The notes beneath the pieces were generated by a model. The model saw nothing but the letters and a program-made list of their open reading frames with translations, ran no database searches and was not told where the DNA came from. DNA of 37,318 nt from Methylobacterium sp. J-077 (GTDB lineage Bacteria > Pseudomonadota > Alphaproteobacteria > Rhizobiales > Beijerinckiaceae). The position numbers and the translations under genes were made by a program. The stretch is from assembly GCF_022829365.1 (NCBI RefSeq), contig NZ_JAKSYJ010000047.1:1-37318 (forward strand). The letters are read 5' to 3'. Each line of letters opens with the position of its first letter. The stretch's first letter is position 1. Below, piece by piece: positions 31,003 to 37,318 of this stretch.

Positions 31003-32325
31003 TCAGAGGGGGAAGACGCCGAGGAGGACGCAGGCAAAGGTCATCACCACCGAAGCTGCGAGCAGGAACGGGAAGGTGAACCTCTGGTGATCGGCAAGAT
31101 CGATCCCGGTCAGGCCACAGACCAGAAAAGTCGCCGGCGTCAACGGGCTCACGGGGAAGCCCGTGGTCATCTGACCCAGCAGCGCGCCCTGCGCGACCTG
31201 CACCGGCGGCACGCCGAGTTGATGAGCCACCTCGGACACGACGGGCAGGACGCCGAAGTAGAACGAGTCCGGGTCGAACAGCATCGACAAAGGCATCGAC
31301 ACCAGGCCTAGCGCGAAGGGGATGTGGCGGCCCATGTCCGGCGGCACGAAGGTCACGGCGGTCTGGGCCATCGCCTTGAGCATGCCGGTGCCCTGCATGA
31401 TCCCGGTGAAGACGCCGGCGGCCAAGAGGATCGAAGCCATCAGGATCGCGGCCTTGGCATGCGCGTCGATGCGCTGCCGCTGGGCGTCGACCTGCGGATA
31501 GTTGATGATCAGCGCCAGCGCTGTGCCAAGCATGAACATCAAGGCCGGTGGCACCTTCTCGGCCATGAACACCATTATCCCGAGGACGGCGACGGTGAGC
31601 AAGATGTTGATCCAGAACCGGCCCGGGCGGCGCAAGGCTCGCTCCGCGTCGCTCAGCGTGCGGGCAATCGTAGCCGAGCCGGGGCCGATCCCCGCGGCGG
31701 CGGCACGGGGCGCAAGCGCGAAACGACGTTCCTCCCGCAGGCCGAGCCAGTACGAGACGGCGAAGATAAACACGAGGCCGACTACCTGCACCGGCACCAG
31801 CGGCGAGAAGATCTCCCGGATCGGCAGCTTAAGCGCGGCCGAGGCGCGGATCATCGGCCCGGTCCAGGGCAGGAAATTGACCCCCGCTGCCATCGAGGCG
31901 GCGCAGGCCAGGATGCGCCGGTCGATCCCGACCCGGTCGTAGAGTGGCAGCATCGCGGGAATGGTGATCAGGAAGGTGACGGCGCCCGAACCGTCGAGAT
32001 GGATGAGCAGCGCCAGCAGGGTGGTGCCGGGCACGATCCGGGTCGGGCGCGTCCCGACAGTGGCCAGGATGCGGTCGATGATCGGATCGAGCATGCCCGC
32101 ATCGCTGACGATGCCGAAGAACAAGATCGCGAACACGAACATGCCGACGACGCCGGCGAGGTTCTGCAATCCGGTTAGGACGAACTTGCCGGTCTCGAGC
32201 CCGAACCCGCCGATCAGCGCGGCGGCGACAGGTATGACGATCAGGGCCACAAGCGGGGACATGCGCTTGGTCAGGATGACGGCGAGCAGCAGCGCGATCG
32301 TGCCCAGGCCGAGCAGAGCCAGCAT
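31003..32325 (-). CDS. CitMHS-family citrate/metal or organic-acid transporter
   Basis: This 440-residue transporter has about 11-12 membrane helices. CitMHS features are ILTKRMSPLVALIVIPVAAA, VLTGLQNLAGVVGMFVFAIL, HLDGSGAVTFLITIPAMLP, FLPWTGPMIRASAAL and LFDPDSFYFGVLPV. Family members move citrate with Mg or Ca and protons, or other tricarboxylates. The start ATG 32325 has GGGAGG a few bases upstream. It is the first gene of the three-gene operon with the AtuA-like pair and is divergent from a LysR gene. Confidence 0.9.
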   Translation of the reverse strand: MLALLGLGTIALLLAVILTKRMSPLVALIVIPVAAALIGGFGLETGKFVLTGLQNLAGVVGMFVFAILFFGIVSDAGMLDPIIDRILATVGTRPTRIVPGTTLLALLIHLDGSGAVTFLITIPAMLPLYDRVGIDRRILACAASMAAGVNFLPWTGPMIRASAALKLPIREIFSPLVPVQVVGLVFIFAVSYWLGLREERRFALAPRAAAAGIGPGSATIARTLSDAERALRRPGRFWINILLTVAVLGIMVFMAEKVPPALMFMLGTALALIINYPQVDAQRQRIDAHAKAAILMASILLAAGVFTGIMQGTGMLKAMAQTAVTFVPPDMGRHIPFALGLVSMPLSMLFDPDSFYFGVLPVVSEVAHQLGVPPVQVAQGALLGQMTTGFPVSPLTPATFLVCGLTGIDLADHQRFTFPFLLAASVVMTFACVLLGVFPL

Positions 32326-32395
32326 GCGTTCCTCCCGATGGACTGCAGCGCTGTTCAGATCCGCGCCTTCGCCCCACCAGAAAACGGCGAGATAC

Positions 32396-32406
32396 TGCAT
32401 GATGCA
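32396..32406. promoter_or_regulatory. Short palindrome TGCAT-G-ATGCA, candidate LysR binding site
   Basis: A perfect 5-1-5 inverted repeat lies in the 117-bp gap between the divergent LysR and CitMHS genes, 37 bp before the LysR start. LysR proteins usually bind a T-N11-A inverted repeat in such a gap; here the T and A are 9 bp apart, so the fit is partial. Confidence 0.4.
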
Positions 32407-32442
32407 ATTGAAAAGATCCGATCACAGCGATAGCCAGAGCTT

Positions 32443-33342
32443 ATGGATCTCAACCTGCGTCAGGTGCGAGCCTTCGTGTCCGTCGTTCAGGCAGGCAGCT
32501 TCACCCGCGCTGCCACGCTGTTGAACCTGTCTCAGCCTGCGCTCACAGTGCAGATCCAGCGCCTCGAGGAGATGCTCGATGCACGCCTCATCGACCGGAC
32601 CAGCCGTACGGTCGCACCGACGCGCATCGGCCGCGAGTTGCTGCCGGTGTTTCAAAAGGTGCTGCGCGACCTTGACGCGGTCGTCATCGATACCCGCGAT
32701 CTCGCAGCGCAACGCCATGGGATCGTCCGTATCGCAACGCTGCCGTCCTTTGCGGCGAGCTCGTTGTCCGAGGCGATCGCGCTCTTCCGCACGGATCATC
32801 CGCGCGTGACATTCGTGATCAAGGACGTGATCGCGCAACGGGTTCTCGACCTCGTACGAAGCGAAGAGGTCGATCTGGGCATCGTCGGCGGCGATGTTTG
32901 CGATTCGGAGATCAGCGTGCTGCATCGGACCAGCGATAAATTGCACGTGGTCTATCCCTGCGATCATCCGATCAGCGTTTTGCCGAGTATTACCGTCGAA
33001 GCTCTGGCCACGTATCCCCTGGTGTTGATGGATCCTGCCACGAGCGTGCGGACCGTGGTCGATCTGGCGTTCATGGGAGCTGGCCGGCTCCCCATCGTAG
33101 CCTGCGAGGCGACTTACATGATGACCGCGGTCGGCATGGTTCGGGCCGGCCTCGGCCTGACGATCCTGCCGGGCTCAGCGCGCGAGATACGGGCCGAGCC
33201 CGAGCTTCGCTCGCGTCCGATCGACGATCCGCGATTCGAACGTTCGGTCTGCCTGATCAAGAGAGAAGGTCGGACTATGCCTACAGCCGCCGAGGCGTTT
33301 TGCACGCTGTTGTCAGGACTGATCGTGCACCCGGCGGGTTAG
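32443..33342 (+). CDS. LysR-family transcriptional regulator
   Basis: This is a full-length 299-residue LysR regulator. The N-terminal winged HTH reads LNLRQVRAFVSVVQAGSFTR, AATLLNLSQPALTVQIQRLE, then LIDRTSRTVAPTRIG; the substrate-binding domain starts near GIVRIATLPSF and contains VDLGIVGGDV and GLGLTILPGSA. It is divergent from the CitMHS-AtuA operon and should activate it when an acid inducer is bound. Nothing unusual in length or motifs. No clear ribosome-binding site precedes ATG 32443. Confidence 0.92.
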   Translation: MDLNLRQVRAFVSVVQAGSFTRAATLLNLSQPALTVQIQRLEEMLDARLIDRTSRTVAPTRIGRELLPVFQKVLRDLDAVVIDTRDLAAQRHGIVRIATLPSFAASSLSEAIALFRTDHPRVTFVIKDVIAQRVLDLVRSEEVDLGIVGGDVCDSEISVLHRTSDKLHVVYPCDHPISVLPSITVEALATYPLVLMDPATSVRTVVDLAFMGAGRLPIVACEATYMMTAVGMVRAGLGLTILPGSAREIRAEPELRSRPIDDPRFERSVCLIKREGRTMPTAAEAFCTLLSGLIVHPAG

Positions 33343-33544
33343 CCGCCCCCACCCGGACGGAGCAGGTCGCTCTGTTCAACTGTTCGCTCTGCGCCTGCGC
33401 CGATTGGGAAGGAACATAGTTTCAATCACGAAAGCGGACGCAGTCATTCGATACCCGCCGGCGTCGTCTGGCTGTCACGCATTGGCGCTGGCTTGCACGG
33501 TTGCTCAATCTTGCTGAGCATCGCAGATGGGCAGACCTTTCGGT

Positions 33545-34975
33545 TTAACGCGATGGAAACCAGTTTCCATGAAATCCTGGCGGGATCCGGTGCCCCAGCC
33601 GGATCGTCGCCACGGGGGGCGCCTCGAACGCGCGAGCATCGAGGATGGCGAAGTCTGTCGTCTCGTTCGCTGTGTCGATCACCAGCCCCATCAGCCAGCC
33701 CTCGTCCTCATGCGTGCCACCGTCGGCGCGAACGAACACGAACTCGCCCGGGACGTGATAATCGCCGAACTCGTGCACGCGGCGCTCGCCCCTCTCAAGA
33801 TCATGCTTGTAGAGCTTCGTCGCGCCGGCAAGCTGCGGGTTGCCGTCTGCGGGTACGGAGACCGTGTAGGCATACCGATAGCTCTGCCCGAAGCGCTGCT
33901 CATCGATACGGGGAAATTCCTGCGCTGCCTGGTCGATCACGCGACGCTCGACGCTCCGCGTGGAGGGATCCAGCTTCCAGCGCTCAAACCGGCCCAGCGT
34001 ATCGAGCTCACCGTTCGCTGAGGCAAACATCGTCGGGTAGGCGATCACGTCCAGGACCACGCACCCGTCCCTATCGTCGAAGGCGTTGGCGACGTGAAAG
34101 ACGAAGCACGGCTCGACCTCGCACCACACGACGTCCGCGGCGCGCCCTTCCCGTGGAAGCAGACCGACCCGCGCGCGGTGAGATTGGTTCCAGCGAAATG
34201 GAAAGCGGTGGCCGGCGAGTACGGCCCGCATCGAGAATGTGACGGGAAGGTCGAGTACGATTACGAAGCCGGCCGTGAGAGCGCAGTCGTGGATACAAGG
34301 ACCGTGTTCCACTGGTATCGGCACGTCGCGGACCACCCTGCCGGTTGCCGAGACGACGACATGACGGACGGCGTCCCAGACACGTCCGTCATAGGCGATC
34401 GCGTGCGTCTCTCCGGTGATCGGGTCGCGGTGCGGATGCCCGGTGAACGATCCGGTGAGCGTCCCGTCGAACGGATTGTAGCGTTGCGCCTCCAGGGTCT
34501 CGGAGAGTTCGACGGGGAAGCTGCCTGCCTCGACGATGGCGAACGCGCGGCCCCCGATATCGACGACGTTGGTGTTGACGGTGTCGTTGCGGCCTCGCCG
34601 CGGCCCGGGAGCGGCCGGCCGACCGAGGGCGGCCGCGGCCGTGCGTGAGCCGATCCACCGGTTGCGGTACCACAAGGCCTTGCCGTCCTTGATGGCGAGA
34701 CCGTGCACCATGCCGTCGCCGAGAAACCAGTTGTGACCGGCCGAGACGGGCCGCGCAGGGTTCGCGCCCATCTTCAGGTACCGACCGTCGAGCTGGGTCG
34801 GGATCGCCCCGATTACGGCCAGGCTCTGTTGCGTCAGTTCCTCCCGCATCGGCTCGTGGATGCCGATCACGAAGGGGTTCGGGGTCTTCGGCAGTCGCGC
34901 CCGGTTGCAGGCAGCCATCAGTTCGACGCCGCTTTCGAGGACGGCGCGAGCGGCGGATCGAATGGGATTTGGCAT
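33545..34975 (-). CDS. Carotenoid oxygenase (carotenoid cleavage dioxygenase family)
   Basis: This 476-residue beta-propeller non-haem iron enzyme of the RPE65/carotenoid cleavage dioxygenase family also includes lignostilbene and stilbene dioxygenases. The four iron-binding histidines can be placed in TGHPHRDP, CIHDCALT, FHVANAF and GFHGNW near the C-terminus; the start contains RYLKMGANPARP and HNWFLGDGMVHGL, also typical. ATG 34975 is preferred over TTG 34984, with AGGGG about 10 bp upstream. It could cleave a carotenoid or a lignin-like stilbene; substrate is not readable. It has no operon partner on its strand within 100 bp. Confidence 0.9.
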   Translation of the reverse strand: MPNPIRSAARAVLESGVELMAACNRARLPKTPNPFVIGIHEPMREELTQQSLAVIGAIPTQLDGRYLKMGANPARPVSAGHNWFLGDGMVHGLAIKDGKALWYRNRWIGSRTAAAALGRPAAPGPRRGRNDTVNTNVVDIGGRAFAIVEAGSFPVELSETLEAQRYNPFDGTLTGSFTGHPHRDPITGETHAIAYDGRVWDAVRHVVVSATGRVVRDVPIPVEHGPCIHDCALTAGFVIVLDLPVTFSMRAVLAGHRFPFRWNQSHRARVGLLPREGRAADVVWCEVEPCFVFHVANAFDDRDGCVVLDVIAYPTMFASANGELDTLGRFERWKLDPSTRSVERRVIDQAAQEFPRIDEQRFGQSYRYAYTVSVPADGNPQLAGATKLYKHDLERGERRVHEFGDYHVPGEFVFVRADGGTHEDEGWLMGLVIDTANETTDFAILDARAFEAPPVATIRLGHRIPPGFHGNWFPSR

Positions 34976-35075
34976 CAGGAGCAATCCCCTGGGGCGTGAT
35001 GGATGGGAATGCCCTCATATCGAGGGTGTCTCGATACCGATGATACGGATAGCGCGCGTGCGGGCGATCTCCTGC

Positions 35076-35711
35076 CTACCTGATCAATACGACGGCCTTC
35101 CGTTCCTGAGACGGACGGTCGATCTGGGCGACGATGTAACCTGCCACGTCCGCCCGTGAGATCAGACCGTTTCGCCAGGACGAGGGTTCCGTGAGGACCT
35201 TGTAGCGCCCTGTCGCTGCGCCGGGCGTCAAGACGCCTGGCCTGACGAGCGTCCAGTCGAGGCCGCTCCTGCGGATGCGCATCTCTTGCGCGTCCTTGTC
35301 GTCGTAGGCGCGCCCGAACACCAGACGGAATGGCAGTCGCTGGAGAAGTCCGATCGCATCCCGGCTGTCTCCTGCTCCAAAGCCGGTGACAGCGATCAAC
35401 CGCCTAACCCCGGCGGTCTCCATGGCGGGCACGAGAAGGTTGGTCGCGTCCGAGAATAAGTGCACCGGCCCGATGAGATCCCTGGCCGGCACACCCAGCG
35501 CCTGGACCACGACATCGACCCCATCGAGGGCGGCGGCGACATCGCCCGCATTGAGCGCGTCGCCCGTGAACCGCTCTAAACTTGGATCAGCCAGGTCGAT
35601 GCCGGCTGCCGACCGCGCAAAGGCGCGCACACGGTGGCCGGCCGCCAGAGCCGCCTTCGTGGTCTCTAAGCCGATGCCCTGGCTGGCGCCTAAGACGAGA
35701 ACGTGTGCCAT
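35076..35711 (-). CDS. NAD(P)-binding oxidoreductase (NmrA/atypical SDR type)
   Basis: This 211-residue Rossmann protein has VLVLGASQGIGLETTKAALA (4-23) for NAD(P), VVQALG, VRRLIAVTGFGAGDSRD (about 102-118) and the closing WTLVRPGVL. The catalytic YxxxK of classical SDRs is lacking, so it belongs to the NmrA-like or NAD(P)H-binding atypical SDRs. It lies 100 bp upstream of the carotenoid oxygenase on the same strand, so the two could share a transcript. Many close relatives are redox sensors or quinone/flavin reductases. Confidence 0.83.
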   Translation of the reverse strand: MAHVLVLGASQGIGLETTKAALAAGHRVRAFARSAAGIDLADPSLERFTGDALNAGDVAAALDGVDVVVQALGVPARDLIGPVHLFSDATNLLVPAMETAGVRRLIAVTGFGAGDSRDAIGLLQRLPFRLVFGRAYDDKDAQEMRIRRSGLDWTLVRPGVLTPGAATGRYKVLTEPSSWRNGLISRADVAGYIVAQIDRPSQERKAVVLIR

Positions 35712-35873
35712 GAGTGGTTCCTCATCACCGCGGTGTCCGACAGGACCGCATGATGGGGCGCCACGCTATGTGGTGCCTTGACCATGCCCTGTCGGTCCTG
35801 AGTGGCGTGAATGTGGGAACAGCTTTTGGTCACAGACCTTTAGCTCGCGATCGTGAGCGACCGGACTTTCGTC

Positions 35874-36479
35874 ATGGACAAATTTCTCTACTACGCCGTC
35901 ACCTTGATTGAGGCGGTCCTCGGTGTCTTTGGGATCCGGGCACTCTACGAGCAGCCGCGCTTCTCGGTAATCGAGTGCCTCGACCGCGGCGTCGAGATCC
36001 GAGCCTACGACGAACGCGTGGCCATTGAGACCGACGCCCTTGAGCAGGGAGACAGCGAGGCGTTCGGACGCCTGTTTCGCTACATCACCGGCGCGAACCG
36101 GGCTGGGGACCACATCACGATGACGGTGCCCGTGGAAGTCGAAGGCCGGCGGATCGCGATGACAGCGCCGGTCGAGCGAAGCTCGACGGGCACGATGCGC
36201 TTCTTCCTGCCCCGTAAGATTGCAGCGGCAGGTGCGCCCGAGCCAACGGAAACAGCCGTGCGGGTGGTTCTCGTTCCGGTCGAGCGAATGGCAGCGCTTG
36301 GCTTCTCGGGCAGTGCCACAGCTGAAGCCAGAGCGCGACATGAGCAAATTCTAAACGAGGTACTCGCGGCGACTTCCATGAGGGCCGACGGTCCAATCAT
36401 TTTCATGGGCTATGACCCGCCGTTCTCGATCCCGTTCTTACGGCGAAACGAAGTTGCCGTTCGATTGAGGACCGATTGA
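35874..36479 (+). CDS. SOUL-family haem-binding protein
   Basis: This 201-residue protein of the SOUL/HEBP haem-binding family has an N-terminal membrane segment (FLYYAVTLIEAVLGVFGI), then FSVIECLDRGVEIRAYDERV, the SOUL opening, FRYITGANRAGDHITMTVPV and a C-terminal IFMGYDPPFSIPFLRRNEV. These proteins bind haem or act as haem or flavin carriers; here it would be anchored to the inner membrane. ATG 35874 is preferred; GTG 35853 adds only MSDRTFV. It is divergent from the reductase gene. Confidence 0.88.
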   Translation: MDKFLYYAVTLIEAVLGVFGIRALYEQPRFSVIECLDRGVEIRAYDERVAIETDALEQGDSEAFGRLFRYITGANRAGDHITMTVPVEVEGRRIAMTAPVERSSTGTMRFFLPRKIAAAGAPEPTETAVRVVLVPVERMAALGFSGSATAEARARHEQILNEVLAATSMRADGPIIFMGYDPPFSIPFLRRNEVAVRLRTD

Positions 36480-36661
36480 GGACTAGCCATTAAGCTATGG
36501 ATGAATTACACAAAACTACAATCAGCATTAATTAACGTTTTTTCAGGACTAATGACACATATTGCGTATTTATTTAGAAAAATATATCAACAATACTGAA
36601 CATTTAGGAAACATAGCCAAATGACGATCGCAATGATCGTTCAGCCATTCTATCGGCGGCT
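36480..36661. other. AT-rich intergenic region
   Basis: These 182 bp are clearly AT-rich compared with the window. They hold a 6-bp inverted repeat ACGATC/GATCGT (36624-36629/36635-36640, 5-base loop) just after the end of the truncated LysR gene, which could end its transcription, though no clear T-tract follows. No gene is visible. Confidence 0.45.
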
Positions 36662-37162
36662 TCAAGCGGCACCACCTAGATCTTTGATTGATTTGGAACT
36701 GGCCGATATTTCAATTTTGAGCATTTCATAGAGGGTTGCGGCAGCTGGCGTAAGAGAAACATTGCGATGACGCACGAGGCTGATTGTGCGGTAGATCTCG
36801 GGTTCGATCAGCATGATCTCGACCAGATCATCACGCTGCGTCGCGCCCGTCAGTGCGGCAGGCAGGATCGCGGCCCCGACCCCCGCCGACACGAGGGCAA
36901 TCGCGGTCGGCGTGCTTTCGACTACGAACCGGCCGCGAGGCGGTAGGGCTGCTGCTGTGAGTTGTGCTTCGACCTGGAGCCGATTGCCGCTGGCGCCACC
37001 GAGCGTGATCAGGTCGGTAGCTCCAAGTTCGGCCCACCGAACTTCGCTCTGGTCGGCGAGGGAATGACCGCGATTGCAGATCAGGACGAACGGGTCGCTG
37101 ACCAGTTGGTCCTCGACGAGGTCGGTATTGAGCTTCTGATGAATGTGGATCCCGAAATCCGC
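36662..37162 (-). pseudogene. LysR-family regulator, N-terminally truncated by IS insertion
   Basis: The minus-strand frame is open from the IS boundary at 37162 to the stop at 36662-36664 and gives 166 residues. It begins ADFGIHIHQKLNTDLVEDQL and continues with PFVLICNRGHSLAD, FVVESTPTAIALVSAGVGAA and ILPAAL. This is the second half of a LysR substrate-binding domain of about 300 residues; the winged HTH and the first part of the effector domain are missing. No frameshift is present in the surviving part. It cannot bind DNA. The lost half presumably lies beyond the insertion, so the regulator is disrupted. Confidence 0.82.
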
Positions 37163-37318
37163 TGTGGATCGGCGCCGAAGCGTGGGTCTGACGCAATCTC
37201 GATGCAGGGCGGCTCATGGTGTGCCGATCAGCCGAGCTTCGATCAGGTCGAGTTTGGCACGGCCGAACATCTGCCGCTTCACGAGCTTCAGGCGGGTGAT
37301 CTGCCCTTCGGTCTGGCC
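37163..37318 (-). mobile_element. ISL3-family insertion sequence, right-hand end (right copy, partial)
   Basis: The reverse complement of this stretch matches 1-156 at 154 of 156 positions. It contains the transposase tail and non-coding end up to the same ...GATCCACA boundary. The two copies are inverted and both read into the window, so the bodies lie outside. The window edge falls inside the element, as is common when a draft contig ends at a repeated IS. Confidence 0.85.
37214..37318 (-). CDS. ISL3-family transposase, C-terminal fragment (right copy)
   Basis: The minus-strand frame encodes the same 34 C-terminal residues as the left copy (GQTEGQITRLKLVKRQMFGR and onwards, ending LIGTP), with the stop at 37214-37216. 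There is no amino acid difference in the visible part. It is cut off by the window edge. Confidence 0.8.
   Translation of the reverse strand, partial: GQTEGQITRLKLVKRQMFGRAKLDLIEARLIGTP

Noticed and set aside
36831..37217. 128-codon minus-strand frame at the right edge
   Set aside because: It is a shifted frame over the truncated LysR gene; the in-frame translation shows the LysR motifs.
1..37318. Composite transposon formed by the two inverted ISL3 copies
   Set aside because: The edges of the window coincide with the IS ends on both sides, which also happens when a draft contig breaks at a repeat. The outer parts, target duplications and orientation in the genome are not visible.

Overview
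The window looks like DNA from a GC-rich alphaproteobacterium of the Hyphomicrobiales (Rhizobiales), most likely Methylobacterium or a near relative. This rests on the high GC content, ATGA-overlapped operons, the mix of liv, Mo-hydroxylase, CitMHS and AtuA genes, and an ISL3-type transposase end. It is an inference from gene content; no rRNA or marker gene is present.

Both edges are the same 156-bp end of an ISL3-family insertion sequence in inverted orientation (1-156 and 37163-37318, two mismatches), with the transposase C-terminus running off each edge. The left copy abuts the C-terminal tail of a livF-type ATPase gene (157-246). The right copy cuts a LysR-type regulator (36662-37162), which lacks its DNA-binding half. 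The window may simply be a draft contig that broke at two IS copies, so a composite transposon is not shown.

Between them lies a row of catabolic modules. (1) 313-2480: a NodS-like methyltransferase with a Tat-like N-terminus, convergent with an APC-type amino acid permease. (2) 3029-14608 (minus strand): eleven tightly packed genes for a metal amidohydrolase, a formamidase-like alpha/beta hydrolase, a three-subunit molybdenum hydroxylase whose small subunit is fused to a CoxG-like domain, a complete Liv-type ABC importer and a Rieske ferredoxin. A MarR regulator is divergent at 14729, with a perfect palindrome inside a candidate promoter. This is the most striking system here: import, amide hydrolysis and ring hydroxylation of an unknown, probably N-containing, substrate. 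(3) 15552-18756 (minus): SMP-30 lactonase, ACS-type MFS transporter and class II aldolase. (4) 18962-24386 (minus): enoyl-CoA hydratase, class III CoA-transferase, two adjacent acyl-CoA dehydrogenases and a lone NitT/TauT-type binding protein, divergent from an IclR regulator. (5) 26130-27317: a LigJ-like (4-oxalomesaconate hydratase family) amidohydrolase with an apparent Tat signal, followed by an AT-rich gap. (6) 27714-29074: a DUF938 methyltransferase-like gene overlapping a short-chain dehydrogenase. (7) 29295-32325 (minus): an AtuA-like pair plus a CitMHS transporter, divergent from a LysR regulator. (8) 33545-36479: carotenoid oxygenase, NAD(P)-binding reductase and SOUL haem-binding protein.

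The recurring plan is one operon, one transporter type and one divergent regulator from a different family (MarR, IclR, LysR), as in an accessory catabolic island. A diverged intergenic repeat occurs at 2871-2967 and 15292-15417. I saw no tRNA, rRNA, CRISPR array, phage gene or replication gene.
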